Positions 16,753 to 25,898 of a DNA stretch of 64,000 bases are shown one piece after another. Position 1 is the stretch's first letter. Each line of letters starts with the position of its first letter. Source of the stretch: an uncultured Bacteroidales bacterium (GTDB taxonomy: Bacteria > Bacteroidota > Bacteroidia > Bacteroidales > P3); the NCBI GenBank assembly GCA_947168665.1, contig CAMVMX010000001.1, positions 62,001 through 126,000 on the forward strand. Direction: 5' to 3'. The position numbers and the translations under genes are program-made. The notes below the pieces were generated by a model. That model had not been told where the DNA came from and searched no databases. It was given only the letters and a program-made list of their open reading frames with translations.

Positions 16753-17802
16753 TCAGTAGGCGGGCATCTGCTGCGAGAGGCAGTGGAAGGAGCCGAGCCC
16801 CCAGACGATGTCGGTGCTGTCGATGCCCACTATCTCGCGGTCGGGGAAGCAGGCTTCGAGGGTGTAGGCGGCTTGGTTGTCGGCCAGGCAGCGGTAGGTG
16901 GGGAAGATGACTTTGCCGTTGGCGATATAGAAGTTAGCATAGCTGGCGGGGAGGCGCTGGTTATCGTAGAACACCATGTCAGGCATGGGGAGTTCGACGA
17001 CGGTGGGCTGCTTGCCGTTGGCCAGGCGGCAGGAGTTGAGGGTTTTGAGGTTGCGCTGCAGGGCCTGGTAGTTCTCGTCCCAGATGTCCTCCTCGACGGC
17101 GGTGATGATGGTGTCGGGGGCGATGAAGCGGCTGAGGTCGTCGACGTGGCCGTCGGTGTCGTCGCCCACTATGCCGTCGGCAAGCCAGATGATGTTGTCG
17201 ACACCGTAGTAGGCGCGCAGGTTGTCCTCAATCTGGTCGCGGGTGAGGCCGGGGTTGCGGTTGGGGTTGAGGAGGCAGGAGGTGGTGGTGAGGAGGTCGC
17301 CTTGGCCGTTGACGTCGATGCTGCCCCCTTCCATGACGATGCCGGGTTCGAAGAACTGCAGGTGGGGGTCGGCGGCGGCGAGGTGGCGGTAGATGTGGAG
17401 GGGTATCTGGGTGTCGAGGTCGTAGGGGTATTTGCCGCCCCAGGCGTTGTGGTTCCAGTTGACGATGGCGTGGCGCGAGGGGTCCTGCCGGTTGAGGAGG
17501 AAGGCGGGGCCGTGGTCGCGGCACCAGGCGTCGTTGGTGGGGAACTGGTGGAAGTGGATGCGGCTCATGTCGGTCCCGGCTTTGCGGAGCTGGGTCTCGA
17601 CGTGGTCCTGCATGCGCTGGTCGTCGACGTTGATGTGGACGTCCTCGTCCTCGGCCAGGGTTTTGACGAAGATGTGGTAGGAGGGGAAGATGGTTTCTAT
17701 CTTACCGGGCCAGGAGTCCTCGTTGTGGGGATAGCTGAGCCAGGTGGCCTGGTGGGGTGCCCATTCGGCGGGCATGTAGTAGCCTTGTTCTTTGGGTGTC
17801 AT
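16753..17802 (-). CDS. aguA: Agmatine deiminase
   Basis: This 349-residue guanidino-modifying enzyme (peptidyl-arginine deiminase fold) converts agmatine to N-carbamoylputrescine. Family motifs are AEWAPHQATWLSYP near the start, TNDAWCRDHGP, WGGKYPYDLD, MEGGSIDVNG, the histidine segment GDDTDGHVDD, and GLGSFHCLSQQ with catalytic Cys341. Length fits AguA. It follows aguB by 64 nt on the same strand, giving the arginine-agmatine-putrescine route. A peptidyl-arginine deiminase role is unlikely because no signal peptide or extra domains are seen. Confidence 0.93.
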   Translation of the reverse strand: MTPKEQGYYMPAEWAPHQATWLSYPHNEDSWPGKIETIFPSYHIFVKTLAEDEDVHINVDDQRMQDHVETQLRKAGTDMSRIHFHQFPTNDAWCRDHGPAFLLNRQDPSRHAIVNWNHNAWGGKYPYDLDTQIPLHIYRHLAAADPHLQFFEPGIVMEGGSIDVNGQGDLLTTTSCLLNPNRNPGLTRDQIEDNLRAYYGVDNIIWLADGIVGDDTDGHVDDLSRFIAPDTIITAVEEDIWDENYQALQRNLKTLNSCRLANGKQPTVVELPMPDMVFYDNQRLPASYANFYIANGKVIFPTYRCLADNQAAYTLEACFPDREIVGIDSTDIVWGLGSFHCLSQQMPAY

Positions 17803-17866
17803 GATTGTGTTATTTTCAGTTTAATCGGGGCTTTCGGAACATCTGGATGCCACAGCAGGGGAAGGG

Positions 17867-18730
17867 TCAGTCGATGAAGCGGTTGAGAATGGGGCTGTAG
17901 GAGTCGATGCGGCGGTCGCGGAGGTAGGGCCAGTGGCGGCGGTAGTGGTCGGTCTGGTCGAGGTCGAGTTCTTGGACGTGGAGGGCTTCTTCGAGGTGTG
18001 GTGCCTGGTAGAGGAGGCGGCCGAAGGCGTTGGTGATGAAGCTTCCGCCCCAGAATTGCATGCCGCCTTCGCGGCCGGTGCGGTTGACGCTGATGACGGG
18101 CACGCCGTTGGCCACGGCGTGGCTGCGCTGGATGGTTTGCCAGGCTTGGTATTGCTCGGTGTTGTCGTCTTCGTTTTGGCGGACGTCCCAGCCGATGGCG
18201 GTGGGGAAGAAGAGGAGTTGGGCGCCCATGAGGCTGGTGATGCGGGCGGCCTCGGGGTACCACTGGTCCCAGCAGATGAGGACTCCGAGGGTGGCGAAAC
18301 GGGTGTGGAAGACGCGGTAGCCGAGGTCGCCGGGGGTGAAGTAGAATTTCTCGTAGTAGCCGGGGTCGTCGGGGATGTGCATCTTGCGGTATTTGCCAAG
18401 GTAGGAGCCGTCGGCGTCGATGACGGCGGTGGTGTTGTGGTAGAGGCCTTCGGCGCGTTTTTCGAAGAGGGAGCATATAAGCACTACCCCCAGCTCGCCG
18501 GCCAGGCGCATGAAGTGCTGGCAGGTGGGGCCGTCGGGCACGGGCTCGGCCAGGGAGAAATTTTGGTAGCGCTCCTCGTCGCAGAAGTAGAGGGAGGCGA
18601 AGAGCTCTTGCAGACAGATGATTTGCGCCCCTTGCGCGGCCAGGCGGCGCACGGCGTCGGTGTAGCGGAGGATGTTGGCCTGTTTGTCGGCCCCGCAGGC
18701 CATTTGGGCTATTCCTACTTTGACTTTCAT
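17867..18730 (-). CDS. aguB: N-carbamoylputrescine amidase
   Basis: This 287-residue nitrilase-superfamily hydrolase converts N-carbamoylputrescine to putrescine, CO2 and ammonia. The Glu-Lys-Cys triad is visible: Glu42 in CLQELFAS, Lys116 in GKYRKMHIPDDPGYYEKFYF, and Cys153 in LICWDQWYPEAAR. The long match around PDDPGYYEKFYFTPGD is characteristic of AguB rather than other nitrilases. It is first in the aguB-aguA unit behind a clear promoter box. Confidence 0.94.
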   Translation of the reverse strand: MKVKVGIAQMACGADKQANILRYTDAVRRLAAQGAQIICLQELFASLYFCDEERYQNFSLAEPVPDGPTCQHFMRLAGELGVVLICSLFEKRAEGLYHNTTAVIDADGSYLGKYRKMHIPDDPGYYEKFYFTPGDLGYRVFHTRFATLGVLICWDQWYPEAARITSLMGAQLLFFPTAIGWDVRQNEDDNTEQYQAWQTIQRSHAVANGVPVISVNRTGREGGMQFWGGSFITNAFGRLLYQAPHLEEALHVQELDLDQTDHYRRHWPYLRDRRIDSYSPILNRFID

Positions 18731-18764
18731 AGAGATAATAGTTTTTTACGTTGCTTTTCGGTTT

Positions 18765-18773
18765 GCAAATATA
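18765..18773 (-). promoter_or_regulatory. Promoter -7 box for aguB-aguA
   Basis: The minus strand reads TATATTTGC, 34 nt before the aguB ATG. Confidence 0.7.
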
Positions 18774-18846
18774 CGCATTTTTTTTCAAATGGCGTTATAT
18801 TGTCGCACATTATTTCAGAAAAAAACTCATTACTTAAAAAAAAACG

Positions 18847-18855
18847 TATCTTTGT
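18847..18855 (+). promoter_or_regulatory. Promoter -7 box for the 29-codon ORF / interrupted surface protein gene
   Basis: TATCTTTGT lies 12 nt before the short ORF at 18868 and 224 nt before the interrupted gene at 19080. It may drive both. Confidence 0.55.
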
Positions 18856-18867
18856 AAAAAAATAATC

Positions 18868-18957
18868 ATGAAAAAAGGCATTATAATCTTTGGGGTTCTG
18901 GCCCTGTCATCTCTCAACAGCACTTGGGGACTAATACGTGTCATTACACAAGTTTGA
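18868..18957 (+). CDS. 29-residue signal-peptide-like ORF, possibly a gene relic
   Basis: The ORF reads MKKGIIIFGVLALSSLNSTW and stops after 29 codons; it is too short for the ORF track. It looks like a bare signal peptide behind a good promoter. The 120 bases after it have no continuing reading frame that I can recognise. It could be the 5' relic of a deleted secreted-protein gene or a small membrane peptide. It lies just upstream of a second signal-peptide start that is itself interrupted. Confidence 0.4.
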   Translation: MKKGIIIFGVLALSSLNSTWGLIRVITQV

Positions 18958-19079
18958 CCCACAAAACCAATTAATCAGCCCTCCCTCGCCCCCGGCAACC
19001 GCTTGGCACAGAAACAATACATATCCCGCGTTGTTCCGTCACCCACCTATTATAGAAAAACTTACAATAATATAGAGAC

Positions 19080-20528
19080 ATGAAAAACATTGCTACAATC
19101 GCCTTAGTCCTGCTCGCCTCGTAGATCCCCACCAGAGCACAGTCCTACGACACTGTCACTGGCCCGAACGGTAGACTGCCCGGTTACCATTACACCGAGT
19201 GGTACGACACGTGCGACGCGTATTTCGATACCAGTCATTCACCTTACAGTTATCCTACTCACCCGTGGCACGGGAGAATATATGAAATTTTTTACTGTCC
19301 CTCTGCGAGTGAATGGAAACTACGACCCGAATACGTTGACCACCCCGCTGCCATTACCGGCGTCGGAGTTTGGCAAACCGACACATGGCTTAGCCCGGCC
19401 TTTCATCCTCCTTTTCCCTATTTCAACAATCCTCGCGTACCCGAATATGTAAATATTTTTAAATCCTTCAACGACACAATTCTATTGTTTGATTCCATCC
19501 GATGGGACACCGCCACCCCTAAAATATATAAGATTCCCTATCATTTCGACACCGCCACCTATGGATTCAAATACTGCCTCCTTTACGAAGTTCACCTTAA
19601 AACACCAATCCTTGTTGACTCTCAATTCTATCTTGCTGGCACCACAAACAATAATAATATACCTCTTAACGACTTCATGTACCGTTCGAAACCGACATGC
19701 TACCATAGTCTGCAGGTGAACTATGGTTGTGGTGGGCCTATGCGCATAAGGTATTTTATGACAAGAGATTCAATATGGGGTGTTTTTACGCACCATAACA
19801 GATCATACGGCTATGTCCAGCCCATGATTGACTACGCCATGGTGCACACCCTCTCGGCCGACAGCTCCATGGGCGCAGCCTACCCCGACTGCAAGCTGTC
19901 CAAACATGTCAACCAGACAATCTACGCCATCCCCAAAAGTGCATACAGATTCACCTGGTGGAACGATGGCGACACCAACAACCCCCGCACCGTCTTCATC
20001 ACACAGGACACCACCTTTACCGCCTACTTCTCCGACAGAGACTACTACCACGTCACCGCAAAGCCAGACTACCCTGTCCGCGGACATGTCGACGGCAGCG
20101 GCATCTACTTCGAGGGCGACACTGTCACCCTCACCGCCATACCCAACAACACCTACCAATTCCTCCGCTGGAACGACGGGAACACCTCCAACCCACGGAA
20201 ATTTATCATCACGCAAGACTCCTCATTCACTGCCCGCTTCACCTGGCCGACCGAAGGCATCTCTTCCCCCGACAGCCTGAACGCCCTTTTCACCCTTACC
20301 CCCAACCCTGCACACCGCACTGTGACTATTACAATCAACTCCCAACTCTCAATCCCCAACTCTCAATTCTCGTTCACCCTCGCCAATGCCTCCGGCCAGG
20401 AACTCCTCTCACTCAAAGTCAACCAACCGACAATCTCCGTACCTCTCGACAAATACCCCGCAGGCACCTATTTCGTCACAATCCACTCTCCGGAGGGCTC
20501 CTCGACCCAGAAACTTACCATCCAATAA
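19080..20528 (+). pseudogene. T9SS-type surface protein with in-frame TAG in its signal peptide
   Basis: Reading from ATG 19080 gives MKNIATIALVLLAS, then TAG (19122-19124), then IPTRAQSYD and an open frame to 20528; the frame is the same as the track ORF starting at 19485. Without the TAG this is a normal signal peptide with a cleavage site near RAQ, and a protein of about 482 codons. The C-terminal half has two InlB-like repeat segments (FTWWNDGDTNNPRTVFITQDTTFTAYF-like and FLRWNDGNTSNPRKF-like). The end, LFTLTPNPAHRTVTI...YPAGTYFVTIHS, is a type A T9SS sorting domain. It could be a recent pseudogene, low-level readthrough or a sequencing error. The N-terminal region is not recognised. Confidence 0.8.
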
Positions 20529-20544
20529 CCCTTATCCAGACAAG

Positions 20545-20583
20545 CAAACGACCCTGCAATGCCATTCATTACAGGGTCGTTTG
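20545..20583. terminator. Bidirectional terminator between convergent genes
   Basis: A 17-bp stem (CAAACGACCCTGCAATG / CATTACAGGGTCGTTTG, one G-T wobble) with a 5-nt loop. It lies between the interrupted T9SS gene and the htrA-like gene; the plus side is followed by TTTGTC. Confidence 0.8.
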
Positions 20584-20679
20584 TTTGTCATTCAAAATAG
20601 ACGAGGAATATATTCAACGTCAATTAGTAATCATTGTATGAAAGTTTGTGTTGAAAAACCATTTTGACTTCCACACTTT

Positions 20680-21798
20680 TTATCGGCGGATCACAGCAGT
20701 GGTGCCTTGGGCATTTTGGAGGGTTACGGTGGTGGAACGGGTCTTGCCGTCGCGGTAATAGGTGACGTCGACCAGGTCGCCGGGTGCGTGGCGGCCGATT
20801 TCTTCCATCATCTCGGCGAAACTGTTGACAGGCGCGCCGGCCACAGTGAGCAGGAGGTCGCCCTGACGAAGGCCGGCCTTGTCGGCGGCGCAGTCGGGCA
20901 CCACACGGGCCAGCAGCACGCCTTTGACTTCCTGCAGCCCCATCTGGCTGGCAAGTGAGGAGGTCATCTCGACCACATTGACGCCGAGGTAGGCACGCTG
21001 GGCGTGGCCATAGCGGCGCAGGTCGTCGGCCACTTTGCGGGCCAGATTGGCAGGAATGGCGAAACTGTAGCCGGTATAGTAGCCGTCGGCCGAGGCGATG
21101 GCGGTGACGATGCCGATGAGCCGGCCGCTGGCATCGACAAGGGCTCCGCCGGAGTTGCCGGGATTGACGGCGGCGTCGGTCTGGATAAAGGACTCAATGG
21201 GACTCTCCATGCCGCGGCTGTTCTCGATGATGCCCACATTGCGCGCCTTGGCGCTGATGATGCCGGCGGTGACGGTGGAGGTGAGGTTGAAGGGGTTGCC
21301 GATGGCCAAGACGGGCTGGCCGACACGGGCGCTGTCGGAATTGCCGAAGGGGAGGGCCTTCAGTCCGGCGGCATCGACCTTGATGAGGGCGAGGTCGGTG
21401 GCGGGGTCGGTGCCGATGAGGGTGGCGGGGAGCACTTTCTTGTCGTTGAGGGTCACTTGTATGCTTTCGGCGTCCTGCACTACGTGGTTGTTGGTGACGA
21501 TGTAGCCGTCGGGGCTGATGATGACTCCGGATCCGTAGGCGGAGTATTCTTTACGCTGCACCCCTTGGTTAATGATGAATCCGAAAAAGGACTGGTAGAG
21601 CGGGGTAAGGCGGGTCTGGGTGGTGCGGATGTGCACCACGCCGTCGATAGTCTGGGCAGCCACGTCGCTGAAGTCGGCATAGCGCATCACTCCCTGCGTC
21701 GAGACGGGGACGGGGTTGTTCACTTCTGCATTCTGCTGGGTCTGGCCCGAATGGCAGCCCAGCAATGCCACTGTCATTACTAAAAAGAGTTTCTTCAT
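20680..21798 (-). CDS. HtrA/Deg-type serine protease, putative lipoprotein
   Basis: This is a 372-residue trypsin-like envelope protease. The catalytic triad is His105 (VTNNHVV), Asp135 (TDLALIKV) and Ser216 (NPGNSGGAL). One C-terminal PDZ domain starts near YLGVNVVEMTSSL and carries GDLLLTVAGAPV. DegP-type proteins of Bacteroidota usually have two PDZ domains, so this is a DegS-like single-PDZ form. The N-terminus MKKLFLVMTVALLGCHSG has a lipoprotein cysteine at residue 15. The track start at 22164 is too far upstream and overlaps the divergent glycosyltransferase; ATG 21798 is used. Confidence 0.92.
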   Translation of the reverse strand: MKKLFLVMTVALLGCHSGQTQQNAEVNNPVPVSTQGVMRYADFSDVAAQTIDGVVHIRTTQTRLTPLYQSFFGFIINQGVQRKEYSAYGSGVIISPDGYIVTNNHVVQDAESIQVTLNDKKVLPATLIGTDPATDLALIKVDAAGLKALPFGNSDSARVGQPVLAIGNPFNLTSTVTAGIISAKARNVGIIENSRGMESPIESFIQTDAAVNPGNSGGALVDASGRLIGIVTAIASADGYYTGYSFAIPANLARKVADDLRRYGHAQRAYLGVNVVEMTSSLASQMGLQEVKGVLLARVVPDCAADKAGLRQGDLLLTVAGAPVNSFAEMMEEIGRHAPGDLVDVTYYRDGKTRSTTVTLQNAQGTTAVIRR

Positions 21799-21864
21799 AG
21801 GGCTATTGAATTTTTGTGGGCAAAACAAAAAGGGGAAAAAATATTGTATGTTTAATATTTTTTG

Positions 21865-21873
21865 TATTTTTGC
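21865..21873 (+). promoter_or_regulatory. Promoter -7 box for the glycosyltransferase
   Basis: TATTTTTGC lies 64 nt before ATG 21938. It rules out the upstream start proposed by the ORF track. Confidence 0.65.
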
Positions 21874-21937
21874 AGTTTGCATGGAGGTGCAAAGCACGCC
21901 TCCCCCACCCTTGTTCAACAAACAAACTACCACAGTT

Positions 21938-23080
21938 ATGCACATCATCATCGTAGGCACAGCACACCCATACCGCGGCGGTCTCGCCGCTTTCAACGAG
22001 CGCCTGGCGGCCCAGTTCCAGCAGGAGGGCCACGAGGTGGAGATGTACACTTTCACCCTCCAGTACCCCTCGTTTCTCTTCCCCGGCAAGAGCCAGTTTA
22101 CCGACTCGCCCGCCCCGGCACACCTCAACATCAAACGCCGCATCAACTCGTGCAATCCCTTCAACTGGTTTTCCGTGGGCAGGGAAATCAGAAAGAAACA
22201 GCCGGACCTGGTGGTCTTTGCCTACTGGATGTCGTTCATGGCGCCCTGCTTCGGTGCCATCGCCCGGCAGATAAAGCGCGACCGGCACATCCGCTGTATT
22301 GGACTGGTGCACAACATGCTGCCCCACGACCACAAAGCCATCGACCGCCACCTGCCTTTCTATTTTGTCAAAGCGATGGACGGGTTCACCACCCTGTCGG
22401 AGGCGGTGATAGCCGACATCAACCACTTCGACCACGCGGGCAAGCCCAAAACCTGGGCCCCGCACCCCATCTACGACCATTATGGCACCCGTGTAGACAA
22501 GATGGTGGCACGCCGCGAGCTGGGACTTGACCAGAATGGGCGTTACGTGCTGTTCTTCGGCTTCATACGCGATTATAAGGGTCTGGACCTGCTGATTGAT
22601 GCCTTCGGCGACCCCCGTCTGCAGGACCTGGGGGCGAAGCTAATTGTGGCCGGCGAATTCTACGGCAGCCCCCAACCCTATCTGGACCGCATCCGCTCGT
22701 TGGACATCAGCGACATCGTAGTGCTGCACAACGACTATATCCCCGACTCGCGGGTAAACCTCTATTTCGGTGCCGCCGACATTGTGGCCCAGCCCTACAA
22801 GAACGCCACCCAGAGCGGTGTGACCCAAGTGGCCTTCCACTTTGAGAAACCCATGCTGGTAACCAATGTGGGGGGACTGGCCGAGATAGTGCCGCACGGC
22901 AAGATAGGCTATGTGGTGGAACCCAACGCGCAAGAAATCACTGACGCACTGATCGACTACTACAAAGAGAATCGAGAGACCCCCTTCACCGAAGCCCTGC
23001 GCGAAGAGAAGAAGAAGTACACCTGGGACCGCATGACAGCCGCCGTGCTTCAAGCCGCCAAGGCCACTCCCGCCCGCTGA
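21938..23080 (+). CDS. GT4-family glycosyltransferase
   Basis: This 380-residue GT-B fold protein begins MHIIIVGTAHPYRGGLAAFNERLA, with the N-terminal glycine-rich loop. The C-terminal Rossmann half has YVLFFGFIRDYKGLDLLIDAF, the usual start of the Glycos_transf_1 domain, and AQPYKNATQSGVTQVAFHFEKPMLVTNVGGLAE, where the donor-binding E-x7-E region appears with Gln-Ser-Gly in place of the usual Glu-Ser-Gly. Acceptor and donor cannot be told. No other polysaccharide genes are adjacent, so this may act in lipid or protein glycosylation. The start at 21938 is set by the promoter box and the N-terminal motif. Confidence 0.88.
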   Translation: MHIIIVGTAHPYRGGLAAFNERLAAQFQQEGHEVEMYTFTLQYPSFLFPGKSQFTDSPAPAHLNIKRRINSCNPFNWFSVGREIRKKQPDLVVFAYWMSFMAPCFGAIARQIKRDRHIRCIGLVHNMLPHDHKAIDRHLPFYFVKAMDGFTTLSEAVIADINHFDHAGKPKTWAPHPIYDHYGTRVDKMVARRELGLDQNGRYVLFFGFIRDYKGLDLLIDAFGDPRLQDLGAKLIVAGEFYGSPQPYLDRIRSLDISDIVVLHNDYIPDSRVNLYFGAADIVAQPYKNATQSGVTQVAFHFEKPMLVTNVGGLAEIVPHGKIGYVVEPNAQEITDALIDYYKENRETPFTEALREEKKKYTWDRMTAAVLQAAKATPAR

Positions 23081-23217
23081 AAGGCATACCTGTTTCATCC
23101 CTCGCCCTTCCCCAAGGCCAAACTGCGGCCACAAGGGAGGGGCATTGTTGCGCCCCTTGGCCCGGATGCCATGGCCTATGTTGAAAAATATTTTTTGACT
23201 ACAACGATTTTTTTTCA

Positions 23218-23226
23218 TAACTTTGT
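23218..23226 (+). promoter_or_regulatory. Promoter -7 box just before dnaB
   Basis: TAACTTTGT ends 3 nt before the first in-frame ATG (23230). If it is used, transcription would begin at or after that codon, favouring ATG 23239 or 23272 as the dnaB start. Confidence 0.5.
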
Positions 23227-23229
23227 ATC

Positions 23230-24798
23230 ATGGAAATTATGTCCCAATCGAACACAAGACGCAAAGACAGAATGTCTTACGAGCAAGTGTTCAGCATCAA
23301 CGGTGGCAACAGGCCGCCACAGGCCCCCGAATTGGAGGAAAATGTGCTGGGTGCGCTGATGCTGGATGCCAACGCGCTCAACACTGCCATTGAACTGCTG
23401 CACGAGGAATATTTCTATAGACCCGAACACCAAGTCATCTTCCGCGCCATCCATAAGCTGTTCGAGATGAACCAGCCTGTGGATATGCTGACCGTCACCA
23501 ACCAGCTGCGCCAAACTGGCGAACTGGAGGCCGCCGGCGGCGCTTTCCATATCAGCGAGCTGACCAGCCATATCGTCAGCGCGGCTCATATTGAGTACTA
23601 TGCCCGTGTGCTGAGCGAGAAATACATCTCGCGCGAACTTATCCGTGTCTCGACCGAGACCATCACCAGTGCCTACGACGAGACCACCGACGTGGTAGAC
23701 CTCCTCGACAAGACCGAGGGGCACCTGATGGACATTAACGACAAGAATTTCCGTTCAGACTTCCACCCCGTGGGCGACCTTGTCCAGGCCGCCACGGCCC
23801 AGATTGACGAAGCCTCAAACAGCGAGGGAGGTGTGGCGGGCATCCCATCGGGGTTTGTCGACCTCGACCGCCTCACCGCCGGTTTCCACCCCGGCACCCT
23901 CATCATCCTTGCCGCCCGTCCGGCCATGGGTAAGACGGCCTTCGCCCTCTCCATAGCCCGCAACATGGCCATCGACCACAAGAAGCCCGTGGCCTTCTTC
24001 TCGCTCGAGATGACAGGGGTCGAACTGGCCATGCGCCTCATATCGGGCGAGGCCCAGATAGCGGGCGACAAACTCAAAAAAGGCGAACTCCAAGCCTTCG
24101 AGCGGAAGCAGCTGGAGGTGCGTACCCAAGCCCTCAACGATGCCAAGCTTTTCATCGACGACACCCCGCAGCTGACCATCTACGAGCTACGGGCCAAATG
24201 CCGCCGTCTGAAGCAGCACCACGACATCCAGATGGTCTTCATCGACTACCTTCAGCTCATGAGTGCCGGCAGCGATGCCCTGACACGCGGCGGCAACCGC
24301 GAGCAGGAAATCAGCACCATCAGCCGCCAGCTGAAAGCACTCTCCAAGGAACTCAACATCCCGGTGCTGGCCATGTCGCAGCTGAGCCGTGCCGTGGAGA
24401 CCCGTGGCGGCACCAAAGAACCCATGCTGAGCGACCTGCGCGAGTCCGGCGCCATCGAGCAGGACGCCGACATCGTCATGTTCATCTACCGTCCCGAATA
24501 CTATGGCATCATGGAGGACAACGCTGGCTCCACCGTCGGCATGGCCGACATCATCCTGGCCAAGCACCGTAGCGGCGGCGTAGGGCGCGTGCGTCTGCGG
24601 TTCCAAGGCAAATACGCCCGGTTCGAGAACCCCGAATTCCTCACCAACGACCAGCTAGCCAACAGCGCACTCCCGCAAAACGCCAGTTTCGACTCCGACG
24701 GGGCCCCCACCATCCTCATCGACTCCAAGATCAACCGTAAGGACGACGGCCCGCAATTCGCCACCGGCCTCCCCGCCGACGACGAACCCCCATTCTAA
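23230..24798 (+). CDS. dnaB: Replicative DNA helicase DnaB
   Basis: This up-to-522-residue ring helicase opens the fork and recruits primase. The N-terminal domain starts at [18 protein letters not shown]. The RecA-like C-terminal domain has Walker [24 protein letters not shown], Walker B [10 protein letters not shown] and the DnaB-specific [29 protein letters not shown]. No intein is present. The start is uncertain: a promoter box overlaps the first ATG, so 23239 or 23272 (MSYEQVF) may be the true start. It precedes the DHS-like gene by 32 nt. Confidence 0.95.
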   Translation: [522 protein letters not shown]

Positions 24799-24830
24799 TC
24801 TACGCATAATAATCATCAAAAATATTCACA

Positions 24831-25886
24831 ATGGAAAACATCGAAAATCTGACCAAGCAGGATCTCCTGAAAGAGACCATCAAACACATCGACATTAAGA
24901 AATACGACTCCACCGAGCTCATCGACGCCATGCGCAGCATGTCGTTCACCAGCCGCGACACCGCCCGTGCCGCCGATATCCTCACCATGATGTGCAAAGA
25001 GAAAGACTGCACCAACATCCTCACCATTGCCGGTTCCACCAGTGCCGCCGGGTGCATGCAGGTGTATGTCGACATGGTTCGCAACAAGATGGTTGACGTG
25101 GTGGTCTCCACCGGCGCCTCCATCATCGACATGGACCTCTTCGAGGCCCTCGGCTTCAAACACTATGTCGGAACCAAGGAGAACGTCATCCCCGACACCA
25201 AGCTCCGCGAACTCTACATCGACCGCATTTACGACACCTTCATCGACGAGGAAGAGCTCCAGGCCTGCGACAACGCCACCTACGAACTGGCCAACATGCT
25301 CGAAGCCCGTCCCTACAGCTCGCGCGAATTCATCTACGAACTGGGCAAATGGCTCCACAACGGCCGCGCCGTGAAGAAAGACAGCCTCATCCAGACTTGC
25401 TATGAGTGCGGCGTACCCATCTTCTGCCCCGCTTTCAGCGACTGCTCAGCCGGTTTCGGCATCGGCAAGCACCAGTGGGAACGTGCACAGAAAGGCGAGA
25501 AATACCTCAGCATCGACTCCGTGTGCGACTTTGTCGAACTCACCAAAATCAAGATGGCATGCCCCCAGAGCGGCCTCTTCATGGTGGGCGGCGGCACCCC
25601 CAAGAACTTCGCACAGGACACCGTTGTCTGCGCCGAGATTCTGGGCCACGAAGTACCCATGCACAAATACGCCATCCAAATCACCGTGGCCGACGTGCGC
25701 GACGGCGCCTGCAGCTCCTCCACCCTTCTCGAAGCCGGCAGCTGGGGCAAAGTGAGCGAAGAATTGCAACAGATGGTCTATGCCGAAGGCACCACCGTCA
25801 TCCCCGCCATCGTTTCCTACGCCTACCACAACGGCTGCTGGAAAGACCGCGAATACAAAAACTGGCAGAAACTGTTCGAAAAATAA
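24831..25886 (+). CDS. Deoxyhypusine synthase-like protein
   Basis: This 351-residue protein belongs to the deoxyhypusine synthase (DHS) family. Signature segments are NILTIAGSTSAAG, VVSTGASIIDMD, PIFCPAFSDCSAGFGIGKHQW and MVGGGTPKNFAQD, whose Lys258 sits where the active-site lysine of DHS lies, though eukaryotic enzymes have a different motif there (GGGVVKHH-like). Bacteria lack eIF5A, so related proteins are thought to make homospermidine or an unknown aminobutyl transfer product from polyamines. The aguB-aguA putrescine genes lie 6 kb away. It is followed by a UPF0597 gene after 12 nt. Confidence 0.88.
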   Translation: MENIENLTKQDLLKETIKHIDIKKYDSTELIDAMRSMSFTSRDTARAADILTMMCKEKDCTNILTIAGSTSAAGCMQVYVDMVRNKMVDVVVSTGASIIDMDLFEALGFKHYVGTKENVIPDTKLRELYIDRIYDTFIDEEELQACDNATYELANMLEARPYSSREFIYELGKWLHNGRAVKKDSLIQTCYECGVPIFCPAFSDCSAGFGIGKHQWERAQKGEKYLSIDSVCDFVELTKIKMACPQSGLFMVGGGTPKNFAQDTVVCAEILGHEVPMHKYAIQITVADVRDGACSSSTLLEAGSWGKVSEELQQMVYAEGTTVIPAIVSYAYHNGCWKDREYKNWQKLFEK

Positions 25887-25898
25887 TCCCACCACATT

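Noticed and set aside
16570-17877. 435-residue plus-strand ORF
   Set aside because: Antisense shadow of aguA; Val/Gly/Ala/Asp-rich as expected for the complement of GC-rich coding DNA.
19080-20528. Genome-wide recoding of TAG
   Set aside because: TAG ends the YjgR-like gene and the M6 peptidase gene at natural C-termini, so TAG is used as a stop.
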